Shown here: one piece after another, positions 1 to 11,218 of the stretch
Layout of the letters: every line of letters starts with the position of its first letter
Numbering within the stretch: the stretch's first letter is position 1
NCBI GenBank assembly: GCA_033964015.1
Contig: CM066925.1
Location: 8,408,435 to 8,472,434 of the forward strand
DNA from: Scolanthus callimorphus
Lineage: Eukaryota > Cnidaria > Anthozoa > Actiniaria > Edwardsiidae
Reading direction: 5' to 3'
DNA: 64,000 bases
Program-made: the position numbers and the translations under genes
Notes under the pieces: generated by a model
The model's database searches: none
Told to the model about the DNA's origin: nothing
Seen by the model: the letters and a program-made list of their open reading frames with translations, nothing else

Positions 1-35
1 CTTTTTGCTATATAATAAAACACTTAATGACTGAA

Positions 36-147
36 TCCTCGGGAAACAGCGAGTTTTGTTTTCCCTCGAATCTCGATGTTTCCCTCGACTTCGTCTCGGG
101 AAACATCGACATTCTCGGGAAAACAAAACTCGCTGTTTCCCTCGGGA
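36..147. repeat. Foldback hairpin with CTCG-type loop
   Basis: The two halves are near-perfect inverted copies: the gggaaacagcgag and cgatgtttccctcga blocks on the left return reverse-complemented on the right, around a short loop at about 87-96 (ctcgacttcgtctcggg). It abuts the left TIR of the next element. It would form a stem of about 50 bp if single-stranded or transcribed. No coding content is seen. Confidence 0.8.
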
Positions 148-772
148 GTAGGCTCGAGTCGATTGTGCTAGTAAAACTGGCATATTATGCTAGTAGCACT
201 GTTCGTTTTTTATCCAAATTATGCTCAAATTATGCTCGTTTTTCAAAATTATGCTACTTTTTTCAATATTATGCTCGACAAAAAATAAGAAGGTGAGTTA
301 TTATATTAATAAATCTCTTAGATGAGATAAGTAATACTGTGCGGGCTGCTTTAGTGGTTTTAAGTATCCGATCTCTAGCAATGTCAGCTCTTTGGGTCCT
401 TGCAAGACCTGAAAGTTCTGGGGTCTGCTTCGGGGGTGGAGGACGCCATTTTGTCACGTTGTCACACCTATGAGAGTGGGACTGGGGACAAGGTTTTCTA
501 GACTTCCGGTTCCGGTTCTTCTCAACAAAAATCTAAAAAAACTATCCCAACTAGGCCCTAGACATCGCCGACCGTTTATTTGGAGAGCTTGTTTTATGTC
601 TGAAGTCAATTTATCATTTACGATAAGGGATATTTGAGCCTGGTTTTAGCACTTCCGGTCTTCAAAATACAAATTATGCTAGCATTGCTTTTTGACAAAA
701 AATCTAAAAATTATGCTCGTTTTGACAAATTATGCCAAAAATTATGCTAGCACAATCGACTCGAGCCTACTC
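146..772. mobile_element. Non-autonomous TIR element, about 0.63 kb
   Basis: A 26-bp perfect inverted repeat (gagtaggctcgagtcgat at the outer end, then tgtgctag) lies at 146-171 and 747-772. Inside both ends are short motifs of the form aattatgct(c/a), repeated many times. There is no transposase reading frame; the interior of about 570 bp is otherwise featureless. A target duplication could not be defined because the left end merges with the hairpin at 36-147. Superfamily is not assigned. Confidence 0.7.
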
Positions 773-913
773 GGGAGCAGTCGTAAGGTGCATATTGTAG
801 CGATTGTAGACCTCGGTGTACGTGTCATGCGCAAGTATTATACAATAAGCACAATAAGCCCTCCACCCCATTTGAAGAGTTAACACATTCTCTTTTCATG
901 ACTCCCAAGACCT

Positions 914-985
914 GACTCCGTGGCGCAATGGTAGCGCGTCTGACTCCAGATCAGAAGGTTGCGTGTTCGAATCACGTCGGGGTCA
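914..985 (+). tRNA. tRNA-Trp (anticodon CCA), copy 1
   Basis: This is a 72-nt cloverleaf. The acceptor stem GACTCCG pairs with CGGGGTC (one G-U) and discriminator A follows. The anticodon stem is TCTGA/TCAGA around loop CTCCAGA, giving anticodon CCA. Internal promoter elements are visible: an A box around TGGCGCAATGG and a B box GTTCGAATC. It closely matches the eukaryotic cytosolic tRNA-Trp consensus. There is no intron. A run of seven T about 8 nt downstream should terminate Pol III. Confidence 0.97.
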
Positions 986-1061
986 GTGGAATGTTTTTTT
1001 GGCGATCCCTCAACACCATTTAAAGAGTTAACACGTTCTCTTTTCATGACTCCCAAGACCT

Positions 1062-1133
1062 GACTCCGTGGCGCAATGGTAGCGCGTCTGACTCCAGATC
1101 AGAAGGTTGCGTGTTCGAATCACGTCGGGGTCA
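1062..1133 (+). tRNA. tRNA-Trp (anticodon CCA), copy 2
   Basis: Identical in sequence to copy 1 over all 72 nt, with the same CTCCAGA anticodon loop, A and B boxes and downstream T7 run. Its 5' flank differs from its neighbours by single bases. Confidence 0.97.
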
Positions 1134-1207
1134 GTGTAATGTTTTTTTGGTGATCCCTCAACACGTTGAAGAGTTAACACATCCTCTTTTCATGACTCCC
1201 AAGACCT

Positions 1208-1279
1208 GACTCCGTGGCGCAATGGTAGCGCGTCTGACTCCAGATCAGAAGGTTGCGTGTTCGAATCACGTCGGGGTCA
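1208..1279 (+). tRNA. tRNA-Trp (anticodon CCA), copy 3
   Basis: Same 72-nt sequence and internal promoter as copies 1 and 2; T7 terminator follows. The upstream spacer has lost two bases relative to the unit of copy 2. Confidence 0.97.
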
Positions 1280-1353
1280 GTGTAATGTTTTTTTGGTGAT
1301 CCCTCAACACCTTGAAGAGTTAACACATTCTCTTTTCATGACTCCCAAGACCT

Positions 1354-1425
1354 GACTCCGTGGCGCAATGGTAGCGCGTCTGACTCCAGATCAGAAGGTT
1401 GCGTGTTCGAATCACGTCGGGGTCA
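1354..1425 (+). tRNA. tRNA-Trp (anticodon CCA), copy 4
   Basis: Same 72-nt sequence, anticodon and T7 terminator. The flanks match those of copy 5 almost base for base, so these two are probably the most recent duplicates. Confidence 0.97.
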
Positions 1426-1499
1426 GTGTAATGTTTTTTTGGTGATCCCTCAACACCTTGAAGAGTTAACACATTCTCTTTTCATGACTCCCAAGACCT

Positions 1500-1571
1500 G
1501 ACTCCGTGGCGCAATGGTAGCGCGTCTGACTCCAGATCAGAAGGTTGCGTGTTCGAATCACGTCGGGGTCA
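1500..1571 (+). tRNA. tRNA-Trp (anticodon CCA), copy 5
   Basis: Same 72-nt sequence, anticodon and T7 terminator. It is the last intact member before the diverged sixth unit. Confidence 0.97.
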
Positions 1572-1645
1572 GTGTAATGTTTTTTTGGTGATCCCTCAAC
1601 ACCTTGAAGAGTTAACACATCCTCTTTTCATGACTCCCAAGACCT

Positions 1646-1717
1646 GACTCCGTGGCGCAATGGTAGCGCGTCTGACTCAAGATCAAAAGGTTGCGTGTTG
1701 GAATCCCGTCGGGTTCA
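1646..1717 (+). tRNA. Diverged tRNA-Trp-type copy with anticodon CAA, probable pseudogene
   Basis: The 5' half equals the other copies, but the anticodon loop is CTCAAGA, so the anticodon reads CAA (Leu UUG) instead of CCA. The anticodon stem has a mismatch (TCTGA against TCAAA), the B box reads GTTGGAATC and the T-arm pairing is altered (ATCCCGTC). The 3' acceptor strand reads CGGGTTC. All changes lie in the 3' half. A long T run follows. Most likely this is a decaying edge copy; a recoded tRNA is possible but the stem damage argues against it. Confidence 0.85.
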
Positions 1718-1735
1718 TTTTTTTTTGCGATCCTC

Positions 1736-2954
1736 CAACCCCACTTGAAAGGGTAACATACATACAGATTTAGGCATTGCCCAAAAGCGAAGCTCCTAAT
1801 GCTCCCTTCCCAAGATATAAACCAATTCTCGTTTCCGCTATAAAACTCTTTGGTTTGACTCTTGGCGTTTACAATAGCTGAATTCACACTGGAGACGAGT
1901 TTCCCGTCTGAGACGAGTTTCTCGCCTTAAAAAGCTAATTAGCCCATATATTTCCTTCAAAATCAAACTTCGTTTTACATGATATCGAGCTGAGATTTTC
2001 TATTAATATTCCATTTGTCACCCTTTATTGACATTCAGAACCGATCCTTTTGCATCGGCGTTGGAATGCCTGATTCTGGTTGATGCTTATGCAAATGAGT
2101 CAAAACGTAAACAATGAAACTCGCCTATAAACAAGAAACTAAAGAATGCATTCAACCCTTTGACTACCGTTTTGCCCCAAATCCTTCTTTTGGAGGGTCA
2201 AACAGATACACCCCTGCTCCTTTTTACATATCAGTGCCAAATATCTGGGTTTCCTGTTTATTATGGAGGCGGAGACTGGGGCTTCTTGCACAAGCAGCCC
2301 AAAGTACATTATCGTCACTGAGTTCTAGTAAAATACTTACATTAAGTTTTCCTGTTGTACTTTCCTCGTCGTCTAGAGGCGTTGAGGAGTATTATTTCCG
2401 AGGGTTATCTGAGACACTAGGCTTCGGCGCAATTTGCCGATCAAAGTGCTTAAGGGTGGATTTACCTATCTCGTTACCATGGAGATCGTCATCAAGGGCT
2501 GAAGACGCGCGCGCCCAAAAGAGAGGGAATAATTTTTACTTCCGGTATTGTTTTCTTCGGGAAACCTGTACAAGTTGTTCACATTTGAGGAAGGTTTTAC
2601 CTTTACTGAAATCGGTCAGTATAAAACGCAGGCATAACCTGTACGATTTAAAAAAACTGACGATTTATGAAAATGACGGCATAACCTGTCCGAAAACCGG
2701 GTGTTTGAATACATATTTTTTGTACGCTTTGAAATTATTTTTTCGAAAACTACAAATTATAGCGGAGCTCCTTTGCGGCCGAAGGCCGCAGAGCGGAGCA
2801 CCATAGGTATCGCGTAGGAAGAATACAATAGTTCAAAGTAGAACTCAGGTATACTATCGACTTCATTTTCATGGTTCAGCGGTATTCCCATTATGGTATC
2901 GCTGGCGCGTCCGTGCGTGCCTGCCCCACCACAGGTAAACCAAGACCCTTCTCT
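1736..2954. other. No gene recognised
   Basis: An open frame of 230 codons on the plus strand (2114-2806) has no family resemblance that I recognise and a compositionally odd translation, so it is not called a gene. A GC-rich hairpin (tgcggccgaaggccgca) lies near 2773-2790. Two adjacent gacgagtttc repeats lie at about 1893-1924. Confidence 0.5.
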
Positions 2955-4345
2955 GTTTATTAATTATATCTCAGGAAGGGATGAAGCTCAGACAACCAAA
3001 CTTGGGTGAAGTTGTCTTAGTGGCAAGGGGGATGCAACTACCTTGTCACGTGCTATGACGTCATCGATGACGTCATCAAACGAGAAAAGGTTGATATCTC
3101 GGGAAGGGATGAAGCTCAGACAACCAAACTTGGGTTAAGTTGTCTTAGTGGCAAGGGGGGTGCAACTACCTTGTCACGTGGTATGACGTCATCGATGACG
3201 TCATCAAACGAGAAAAGGTTGATATCTCGGGAAGGGATGAACCTCAGACAACCAAACTTGGGTGAAGTTGTCTTAGTGGCAAGGGAGGTGCAACTACCTT
3301 GTCACATGGTATGACGTCATCGATGACGTCATCAAACGAGAAAAGGTTGATATCTCGGGAAGTGATAAACCTCAGACAACCAAACTTGGGTGAAGTTGTC
3401 TTAGTGGCAAGGGGGGGTGCAAATACCATGTCACGTGGTATGACGTCATCGATGACGTCATCAAACGAGAAAAGGTTGATATCTCGGGAAGGGATAAACC
3501 TCAGACAACCAAACTTGGGTGAAGTTGTCTTAGTGGCAAGGGGGGTGCGACTAATTTGTCACGTGGTATGACGTCATCGATGACGTCATCAAACGAGAAA
3601 AGGTTGATATCTCGGGAAGGGATAAACCTCAGACAACCAAACTTGGGTGAAGTTGTCTTAGTGGCAAGGGGGGTGCAACTACCTTGTCACGTGCTATGAC
3701 GTCATCGATGACGTCATCAAACGAGAAAAGGTTGATATCTCGGGAAGGGATAAACCTCAGACAACCAAACGTGGGTGAAGTTGTCTTAGTGGCAAGGGGG
3801 GTGCAACTACCTTGTCACGTGGTATGACTTCATCGATGACGTCATCAAACGAGAAAAGGTTGATATCTCGGGAAGGGACAAACCTCAGACAACCAAACTT
3901 GGGTGAAGTTGTCTTAGTGGCAAGGGGGGTGCAACTACCTTGTCACGTGGTATGACGTTATCGATGACGTCATCAAACGAGAAAAGGTTGATATCTCGGG
4001 AAGGGATAAACCTCAGACAACCAAACGTGGGTGAAGTTGTCTTAGTGGCAAGGTGGGTGCAACTACCTTGTCACGTGTTATGACGTCATCGATGACGTCA
4101 TCAAACGAGAAAAGGTTGATATCTTGGGAAGGGATAAACCTTAGACAACCAAACTTGGGTGAAGTTGTTTTAGTGGCAAGGGTGGTGCAACTGCCTGGTC
4201 ACGTTGTATGACGCCATCGATGACGTCATCTTAGCAGAAAAACAATATATCTCGGGATGGGGATGAATCTCAGACAACCAAACTAATTGGGTAAAGTTGT
4301 CTTAGTGACAAGGGGGGTGCAACTCAGCCTGGTCAGAAAAATATG
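2955..4345. repeat. 128-bp satellite array A (10 units) with E-box and double CRE
   Basis: Units recur at a period of 128 bp (129 once), with the core palindrome starting at 3056, 3184, 3312, 3441, 3569, 3697, 3825, 3953, 4081 and 4209. Each unit reads: ATATCTCGGGAAGGGAT, cagacaaccaaacttggg, tgaagttgtcttagtggca, then CACGTG and TGACGTCATCGATGACGTCA. The last is a perfect 20-bp palindrome made of two CRE sites. The final units are diverged. Another CRE pair lies just outside at about 4370-4390. No coding potential is credible here. Confidence 0.95.
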
Positions 4346-5342
4346 TAACCACCAGCTGATCTGAGATCGTGACGTCACATGACGTCACGGAAAAACTGGG
4401 TTATCCCCTTGCCAGCGATACTTGTCAGCGGTATCACCCATTAGGCTCTCATGCTCAAGGAAAATAATGGCGGACTTCGAGGGAGAAAAAAAAACATCCT
4501 TTTCTCTGGCTTCGGAGGTCCACATCTCTAAAGTGATTGTCCTAGTTTTCACTCAGAATGCTTAATTAGTAGCAGAGTTTTATGAATGAAAGAAGAATCC
4601 AACTTTTAACTTGCGATTTGTTGATTTTTGGGTGGTTTATTTTTTGGCTCCCATTCGTTCCGCACCCGATACCCGCCGATACTACGATATCTCCCAGTTG
4701 CTGCTTACAAATGCCAACTCTAAAAGCCCTGACATAGAGCTTACAAGCTTGGTAAGGAGGTAATGGCTTCTTCATAGAAGGAATTGATAAAAACAGCGTA
4801 CTATATCTTGTCGAAGGCCCTGTTTTCTGTACGAGATTCCGAAACATTGGCGTCAATCCTGCTTCTGGTTGGTCTTTGTCTTTATATAAAGCAAGCAAGC
4901 AAACTCCCAAAAATGGCACACTTCTGTACCTACAGCTTAAACAAAATCCGCTATTTTTTTTTTTTTACTTCTTTTATGCTATTTAACTTGTTTCTAAAAG
5001 CCAGAAAAGGAAAACACACAGCGAAGAGGCCTAATCAAGATTGTAACCCTGAACAAAGCAAAATTAGACACGAAGGTAGCACTTTCTAATCAATTATTAG
5101 AAAAATAATAATGACCCCTGTACAATGTTTGTACTGTCACTGTGTTTACATGTAAATGAGATACTAATCAATCAAAGTAAACAAACCAGTCACCATACAA
5201 ACACTTTATTTCAGATACAAATACAAATCAATATTAAGCCTGAAATACATGCTGATTATGGCTTCACTAGCAGTGTCGGGAATGGTTTCATTGTCATTTA
5301 CCTATTGACTAAGCAAAATAATATTGAGTAAATATCTGAAAC
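4346..5342. other. No gene recognised
   Basis: Minus-strand (4566-4919) and plus-strand (4784-5089) frames overlap each other, and neither resembles a known family. The sequence looks single-copy within the window. No splice-linked exon set could be built. Confidence 0.45.
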
Positions 5343-5376
5343 CAGAAGCTCATAAGTAGCTACTTATGAGCTTCTG
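5343..5376. repeat. 34-bp perfect palindrome
   Basis: CAGAAGCTCATAAGTAG is followed without spacer by its exact reverse complement, CTACTTATGAGCTTCTG. It stands alone in otherwise ordinary AT-rich sequence. Confidence 0.95.
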
Positions 5377-5985
5377 TCGAAACCTGATTAACGTTTTTAT
5401 TATGCTTTGCTATGCCATGTGATGCCATGTGAAGCAAATGGTGTTATGGTTGTTATAACTGTGGAGTTTTTAAATATTCATGAACCCAGGGCACGGATGG
5501 CAGTGATGTCTCAGGATTTGTTCCATCTACCTGATAACATGAAAACAAGACAAATCAGGCAAATAATAATAATAATAATAAAGCTCAGATGATCTGGAAA
5601 ATTGACAGGGCTTTGTAATTAATAACAGAGCAATGTTTGCATATTTTCCTGGTCTATGGTAGTTGAATTCCAAAAATTAGTTGAATTTTGAAAGCTATTT
5701 TGCTATTATTTAGATTTTGATAATCTTCAGAAAAAGCAGGAAGAACCGCAAACGTTTTTCCTTTCCCAAAAAATGCCTATAGGCCCCTCGACACTGCATT
5801 CCATGAAACTGTAGCTAAGAATGTATTATTTTTTTAAGGCTGTGCCAAGCAGCCAGCAATTAGCCATTCTTTGGGGCTGTAAGTATAGCATTCTTGGATT
5901 TTATATGAATCAATCTGACACTACCATAGAACTGGAAATTAAAAGACTTTTTGCAGTCACAGTAAGGATGGCATAGCTGGGAGGC
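5377..5985. other. Intergenic, AT-rich; AAT microsatellite
   Basis: No gene is recognised. A short (AAT)n run lies at about 5562-5581. Confidence 0.5.
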
Positions 5986-5993
5986 TGTGGGCC

Positions 5994-6403
5994 CGGGGGG
6001 GACTCCCAATATTTTAGACGGGGGTGCTCGTTGGGAAAATTGATTTTGACCCTAAGGGATAGCAAAATGGGTGTGGCAAACAGCAAATTAACCCCTAAAA
6101 GAAAGCAAATTTGGCGTGGCGACCGCCGAATTTACCCCTAAAAGATAGCAAATTTGGCAGGTAAAAACAAATAAAAGCGAATTTTAGGTCTTTTAGGGTT
6201 TTCAACCAAGTTTCCTTTGTAAATATCGGTTCTGGTGTCAGTAGCAATATATTTCTGGGCAAGGATTGGCCTGAGACTCCCCTAAGGGATAGGGCTGATT
6301 TCAAACACCCCTAAGAGATAGCACGTCTGTCAATTTTATACCCTAAGGGATAGGACGAGCACCCCCATCTGAAAATATTGGGAGTCCCCCCCCCCCCCCC
6401 GGG
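5994..6403. mobile_element. hAT-like MITE, 8-bp target duplication
   Basis: Ends are inverted copies: ggggactcccaatatttt then agacgggggtgctcgt on the left, and their reverse complement on the right at about 6354-6395, with a longer C tract at the right end. The candidate target duplication TGTGGGCC occurs at 5986-5993 and 6404-6411. An 8-bp duplication is typical of hAT elements. The interior repeats a ccctaa(a/g)(g/a)gatagcaaa motif and encodes no transposase. Confidence 0.8.
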
Positions 6404-6411
6404 TGTGGGCC

Positions 6412-7487
6412 ATTAGAAGTGTACCAAGTACTATTTGGAGGTGCAAATGATTTCAAATTTGCTAATTGGGGTTTTGGGGGTCCATACATCCCTTTCTTGT
6501 CCAACAATCTTAATACATTGGAAATAATAATAATCAACTTTCTTTCAAGAGAGTAGCATGTGACAAAAACTTGTTGCCCTCCTGTAGTATTCATTCTTCA
6601 CCCTTATTCTATTAAATGTATCAGTTAATTCCAGCAGTGACCATGCCCATTTGTCATTTTTAGAAAGAAATATGGTTCATAAAAAACATCCCTCCTGCAT
6701 TTATCACATTATAAACCACGGAAATCCTCGTTTTATTGCTTAAGTATGTTCCTTGTATTTTTCAACTTCTAAGGGCTGGTCACGGTCATCATAGCAACAG
6801 AAAAAAAAACATCTTAGAAAATTGGCCATAATTTATATCACATAGAAAATTTGGATGAACTTTTTTTACAACAAAAATTCACTCTCATTCCACTGCTTGG
6901 GCTGTCACAATGATCAGACCTTCCCTGCTTAGCAGAGGCCACTTCTATCTTGAAAAACTTACATTGATTTGTAGTAGTCAGTAAGTATAGGCGTAGCCTT
7001 GGCTCAGAAGTTCGGCTGGACGCACTGAGAAATAACGGTTCAAGCACTGCAGCACCACTCCTTGAGGCTGATCATGATACCAATAACAATCTCAAAGTCT
7101 CCCCGGATCATCGAAGATCATTTCCAGAGCTTCTTGCTCTTCTGGTTTCACATTGTTTTGTACACAAAATCACTCGGAAGTTCTCCCTGCCAATCTCGAC
7201 CTATCCAATCTCGACCTGTTTTTTGAAGACAACAACAGAAATTTGCAGCGTGGCATCACGCAAAAGTCCTGTGACTCATTCAGGCCTTGTTGAGATCCAC
7301 AGTATACGAAATGAAGTCGCTCAGACGGTAGAGAACAGTAAAAAGAGAAACGCAATAAGCGAAAAACTGATCTCCCCTTCGAATTCTGGGTCCCACCATC
7401 TTGCAGGCCAGGTTACCAAGGGTGATAACCCAGTTTTTCAAACTCCCTCGATTCTGATTGGCTAATATTTTTTCCCGGATCAGCTGG
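6412..7487. other. No gene recognised
   Basis: Several short frames exist on both strands (for example 6838-7047 minus and 7223-7465 plus), but none has a family signature and they conflict. The right end carries a ctgattggct motif (inverted CCAAT type) near 7451. Confidence 0.4.
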
Positions 7488-7523
7488 AGGAGCTCCGCTT
7501 TTAGCCAGTGGCTAAATCTATAT
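7488..7523. repeat. 36-bp direct repeat, left flank of satellite array B
   Basis: The sequence aggagctccgcttttagc continuing cagtggctaaatctatat is repeated exactly at 8508-8543, so the two copies bracket array B. Confidence 0.9.
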
Positions 7524-8455
7524 TATCTCGTGAAGGGAAGACTCTAAAACAACCAAACTTTGGTAGTGTAGTCTAGGTCACCAGGTGAGGGAAATGAAGT
7601 GGTCACGTGATATGACGTCATCGATGACGTCATCTATGCTTCAAAAATGAATATCTCATGAAAGGAAGACTCTAAAACAACCAAACTTGGGTAGTGTAGT
7701 CTAGGTCACTAGATGAGCGAAATGAAGTGGTCACGTGATGTGACGTCATCGATGACGTCATCTATGCTTGAAAAATCAATATCTCGTGAAGGGAAGACTC
7801 TAAACCAACCAAACTTGGGTAATGTAGTCCAGGTCACCAGATGAGCGAAATGAAGTGGTCACGTGATGTGACGTCATCGATGACGTCATTTATGCTTGAA
7901 AAATCAATATCTCGTGAAGGTAATATTCTAAAACAACCAAACTTTGGTAGTGTAGTCTAGGTCACCAGATGAGCGAAATGAGCTGGTCTCGTGATATGAC
8001 GTCAGCGATGACGTCATCTATGCTTGAAAAATTAATATCTCGTGAAGGGAAGACTCGAAAACAACCAAACTTTGGTAGTGTAGTCTAGGTCACTAGAACG
8101 AGCGAAATGAAGTTGTCACGTGATATGACGTCATCGATGACGTCATCTGTGCTTGAAAAATTGATATCTCGTGAAGGGAAGACTCTAAAGCAACCAAACT
8201 TTGGTAGTGTAGTCTAGGTCATTAGATGAGCGAAATGAAGTGGTCACGTGATATGACGTCATCGATGACGTCATCTGTGCTTGAAAAATTGATATCTCGT
8301 GAAGGGACGACTCTAAAGCAACCAAACTTTGGTAGTGTAGTCTAGGTCATTAGATGAGCGAAATGAAGTGGTCACGTGATATGACGTCATCGATGACGTC
8401 ATCTGTGCTTGAAAAATTGATATCTCGTGAAGGGACGACTCTAAAGCAACCATGT
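7515..8455. repeat. 128-bp satellite array B (7 units), diverged relative of array A
   Basis: Core palindromes start at 7613, 7741, 7869, 7997 (one mismatch), 8126, 8254 and 8382, again 128 bp apart. Units share with array A the ATATCTCGTGAAGGGA start, the caaccaaact block, a CACGTG E-box (here ggTCACGTGAt) and TGACGTCATCGATGACGTCA. The intervening text is clearly different (ctaggtcaccagatgagcga). The two arrays thus descend from one monomer and were amplified or homogenised separately. Confidence 0.95.
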
Positions 8456-8507
8456 AAACCATGTACACATGGGAATCCCTTTCATTCACACGGAAAATGT
8501 TATAACC

Positions 8508-8543
8508 AGGAGCTCCGCTTTTAGCCAGTGGCTAAATCTATAT
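8508..8543. repeat. 36-bp direct repeat, right flank of satellite array B
   Basis: Exact second copy of 7488-7523, at a distance of 1,020 bp, close to eight satellite periods. Confidence 0.9.
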
Positions 8544-11218
8544 ATTAAGCATCCGAATCTAGTGAAGAGATTGGATGGGCATCCTATGAATAATGGATGA
8601 ATATTATAAAAGTTGTGATAACCAAAGGAAGAGAAATTGACAAGCTGAAACCAATTCGCTTGAGCGTACAAAACGCTAAAAGTTGTGATGACCAGAGAAA
8701 TAGAAATTAACAAGCTGAAACCAATTCGTTTTGAGCGTACAAAACGCATAAAGATGTGATATTATAACTTATTACTAAACAGATTGCTGTAGCAGAAACA
8801 AACATACATAGATAAAGGATATAGCTTTATGATAATTACAGGAAAATTTCAGCTGCAGCAGGATGGAATACTAAACGTTTGTGTTAACAACAGAAAGACG
8901 ACTATATATGGAATAAATGGGCAGGATAGCAGAATCCTGAACAAGGAAAGTAGGCAGAAACAAAATGCGCTGTAGCAAAGGACGTACCCGACTACGAGTC
9001 TAAACGAGAACCGCAAGTAGAAAAATACGAAGATAACTTACTACGTGGACGAGACGACAAGATGTACAAGAATGTTCGAGGGCTCCACATCACTAACACA
9101 TGGCCAAACCAAACTTGAAGACGCCAACGCGGATAAGGAGACTTGAGTGGTGCGAGGAGGAGAGTGAATGGAAACGACGAGGACTGTAGACTTGCTACAA
9201 ATAACTAGGTCTGTCTAAAGGTTCTCTCACGCCCTATTATCATGTTGCACACTCTTATTTATGTACTCTTGGTGCTAGTGGCACTTTAATATATAACTAA
9301 CGAATCAAATAATTAATCATAATAATTGTTTGGAAATACTTGATCTTTGATAACTTTATTGAAATTATGACTTACATTTTTTTGTTTTCATGCTGAGAGT
9401 GCTCCAGACTATAGGAGAGGTAAATTTCAAGCTGATATCTCAAATTCTAAGCGCGTGGTGCAACGTTCAATTTAAAGGAAACATGTGGGCCAGTTAGCGT
9501 TTTGCCGCAATGATCACACAATTTGAAAAGCTTCAACTAACCTGAGGAGAAGATAAAGGGTTCTCTGAACATGAAATAAATACGAAAAGTTGTATCGGTT
9601 TTATTTGCCATGAGTGTTTCTTAAAGTTGTCAAAATAATATGGATTTTGCTGATTTAGCCATGGGCCCATAATAGTCCAGGCATTCTACGACAAAAATGG
9701 GCCTGACCTGGAACTAATTCCCACAAAAGAAATTTCAACTGTTTTTGGTTCTTTGATCACCTCTTAATAACATATGAAAAGTCCCAGAAAATCCCACCAC
9801 GGCAACATTCCGAAAAACAGGATTTATTTGAGGCAGTCGAGAAAGCGATTTGTAGCCGCATGGAAACGAGGCTGGTATAATAAATCAACATCGCGGCTCG
9901 AAAAGACGATAGTAAAATGCACAAAACTACTTATCGACATTGAAAATATTTTAATTATTTTCAGTGCAAAAATCCCACATAACAGAGAACAAAAAAACTG
10001 TTTTTTTTTTTCGAAAAAAGCAAATCGCGGTTCTAATATGCAAAGATTTCATAAAGAAACAAGCAGAAAACTGAAAAATTTAAGAAATAGAAATTGCTCG
10101 TTGTTTGGACTACTTAAACTAGAACAACGGGAAAATATAAATGTTTTACTTGTTAATGTTTAATTGTAAGAAAGAAAATTGCCGAATTTGTTTGTTTACT
10201 CTAAAACTAGTGCCTCCTGAAAGCCGTCGGAAATGATGTTTCTAGCGCGCGGTCATCGTATAATTACTTAGTTATCATAACTTAGTCAACCGCTCGGAGT
10301 ATTTCATCTGTTGCAGAAGGAAGAAAGCAATACTGTAAAGATGTAAACAATTCTGCATTTATTATTGTATAAATGTAAGTAAAATGTCTTGCTCCATGTC
10401 TTGATCGATTTCTTGAATAAGGTATTTTAGCAATGGGCAATTGAATTGTCTATTTGCACTAGAAAATTGATTCAGGCCGTCGCAACATTGCTTGGAATAA
10501 AATTATTCTTTCACGGTGCACGATAAATCTGCAACAGTTTTGCTATTAGAGACGTTTTGGATACATATTCAAGACCTTATTGGATTTTGATTCATCACGC
10601 GCATTTCCAAGCCATCTAGTTTTAATTGAATAATTCATTAGCGCTGCGCACAGATTCTAAGATTCAGACAAACAATCCATCTGAAATCATCCCTTCAGAA
10701 GGACCGCGCTTGAATACGAGCCAGGGTAGGAGTGCATACAAGCTCTCTGCTATAACGAGTGCAACTACCAGTTTACCAATTCATTTTGTATCGTTCTTTT
10801 GAGAGAAAACTGAGAAAATGGGAGATGTGTATTTGTTTGTCTGAGATGTTAATTAGTGTGACGTCATCTGTGTGCAGCGCTATTGACCGTTGAGAACAAC
10901 ACCCCTGAGCCGTCCCGACGCGTTCTGGCGAAGACGGCTTTCATTATTTAAAACAGACAAGCAGTGTTCTCATCTCTTTGATGTTGCGTGCGGAGCATCG
11001 TGATTGCTGTCAAATGGAAATGGACAGCGTAAATGTCGATGTGGATCCCCCCACATTTCCACACTGGGGGTACTGGTTCTTTAACGTCCCCCTTAAACTG
11101 GTTACAGCTTATAGTAAAGGCGAGACGGAACCCCGGTTGATTGTTTAATCCGAAAGACGAATGGTAAAGATGAATGGTAGCGAGTAAATGATTATCGCAG
11201 TTAAGAAGCAATCTAAAA
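8544..11218. other. No gene recognised; local duplications
   Basis: A tandem duplication of about 70 bp lies at 8611-8680 and 8681-8751 (agttgtgatnaccag, then gctgaaaccaattcg). A block at about 9668-9735 (tagtccaggcatt, then cctggaactaattcccac) recurs inverted at about 13380-13431, so it is an interspersed repeat. A lysine-rich frame of 129 codons at 9774-10163 is not recognised and is likely chance in A-rich DNA. Confidence 0.45.

Larger units (their letters stand above)
866..1735 (+). repeat. Tandem array of 146-bp tRNA-Trp units
   Basis: Six units carry a 72-nt tRNA at starts 914, 1062, 1208, 1354, 1500 and 1646. Spacing is 148 bp once and then 146 bp four times. Each unit also repeats the 5' flank (gaagagttaacaca, then ctcttttcatgactcccaagacct) and a 3' flank with a T-run. 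The near identity of flanks as well as genes shows recent tandem amplification of whole transcription units. Confidence 0.95.

Noticed and set aside
866..1735. CRISPR-like regular spacing
   Set aside because: The 146-bp units are tRNA genes with their flanks; no short repeat-spacer pattern is present.
2114..2806. 230-codon open frame on the plus strand
   Set aside because: No recognisable family, odd composition, no splice or start context, and lies among repeats; chance is the simplest reading.
2955..4345. CRISPR array or coding repeats in the 128-bp satellite
   Set aside because: Whole units are homologous, with no unique spacers; frames there change with unit length.
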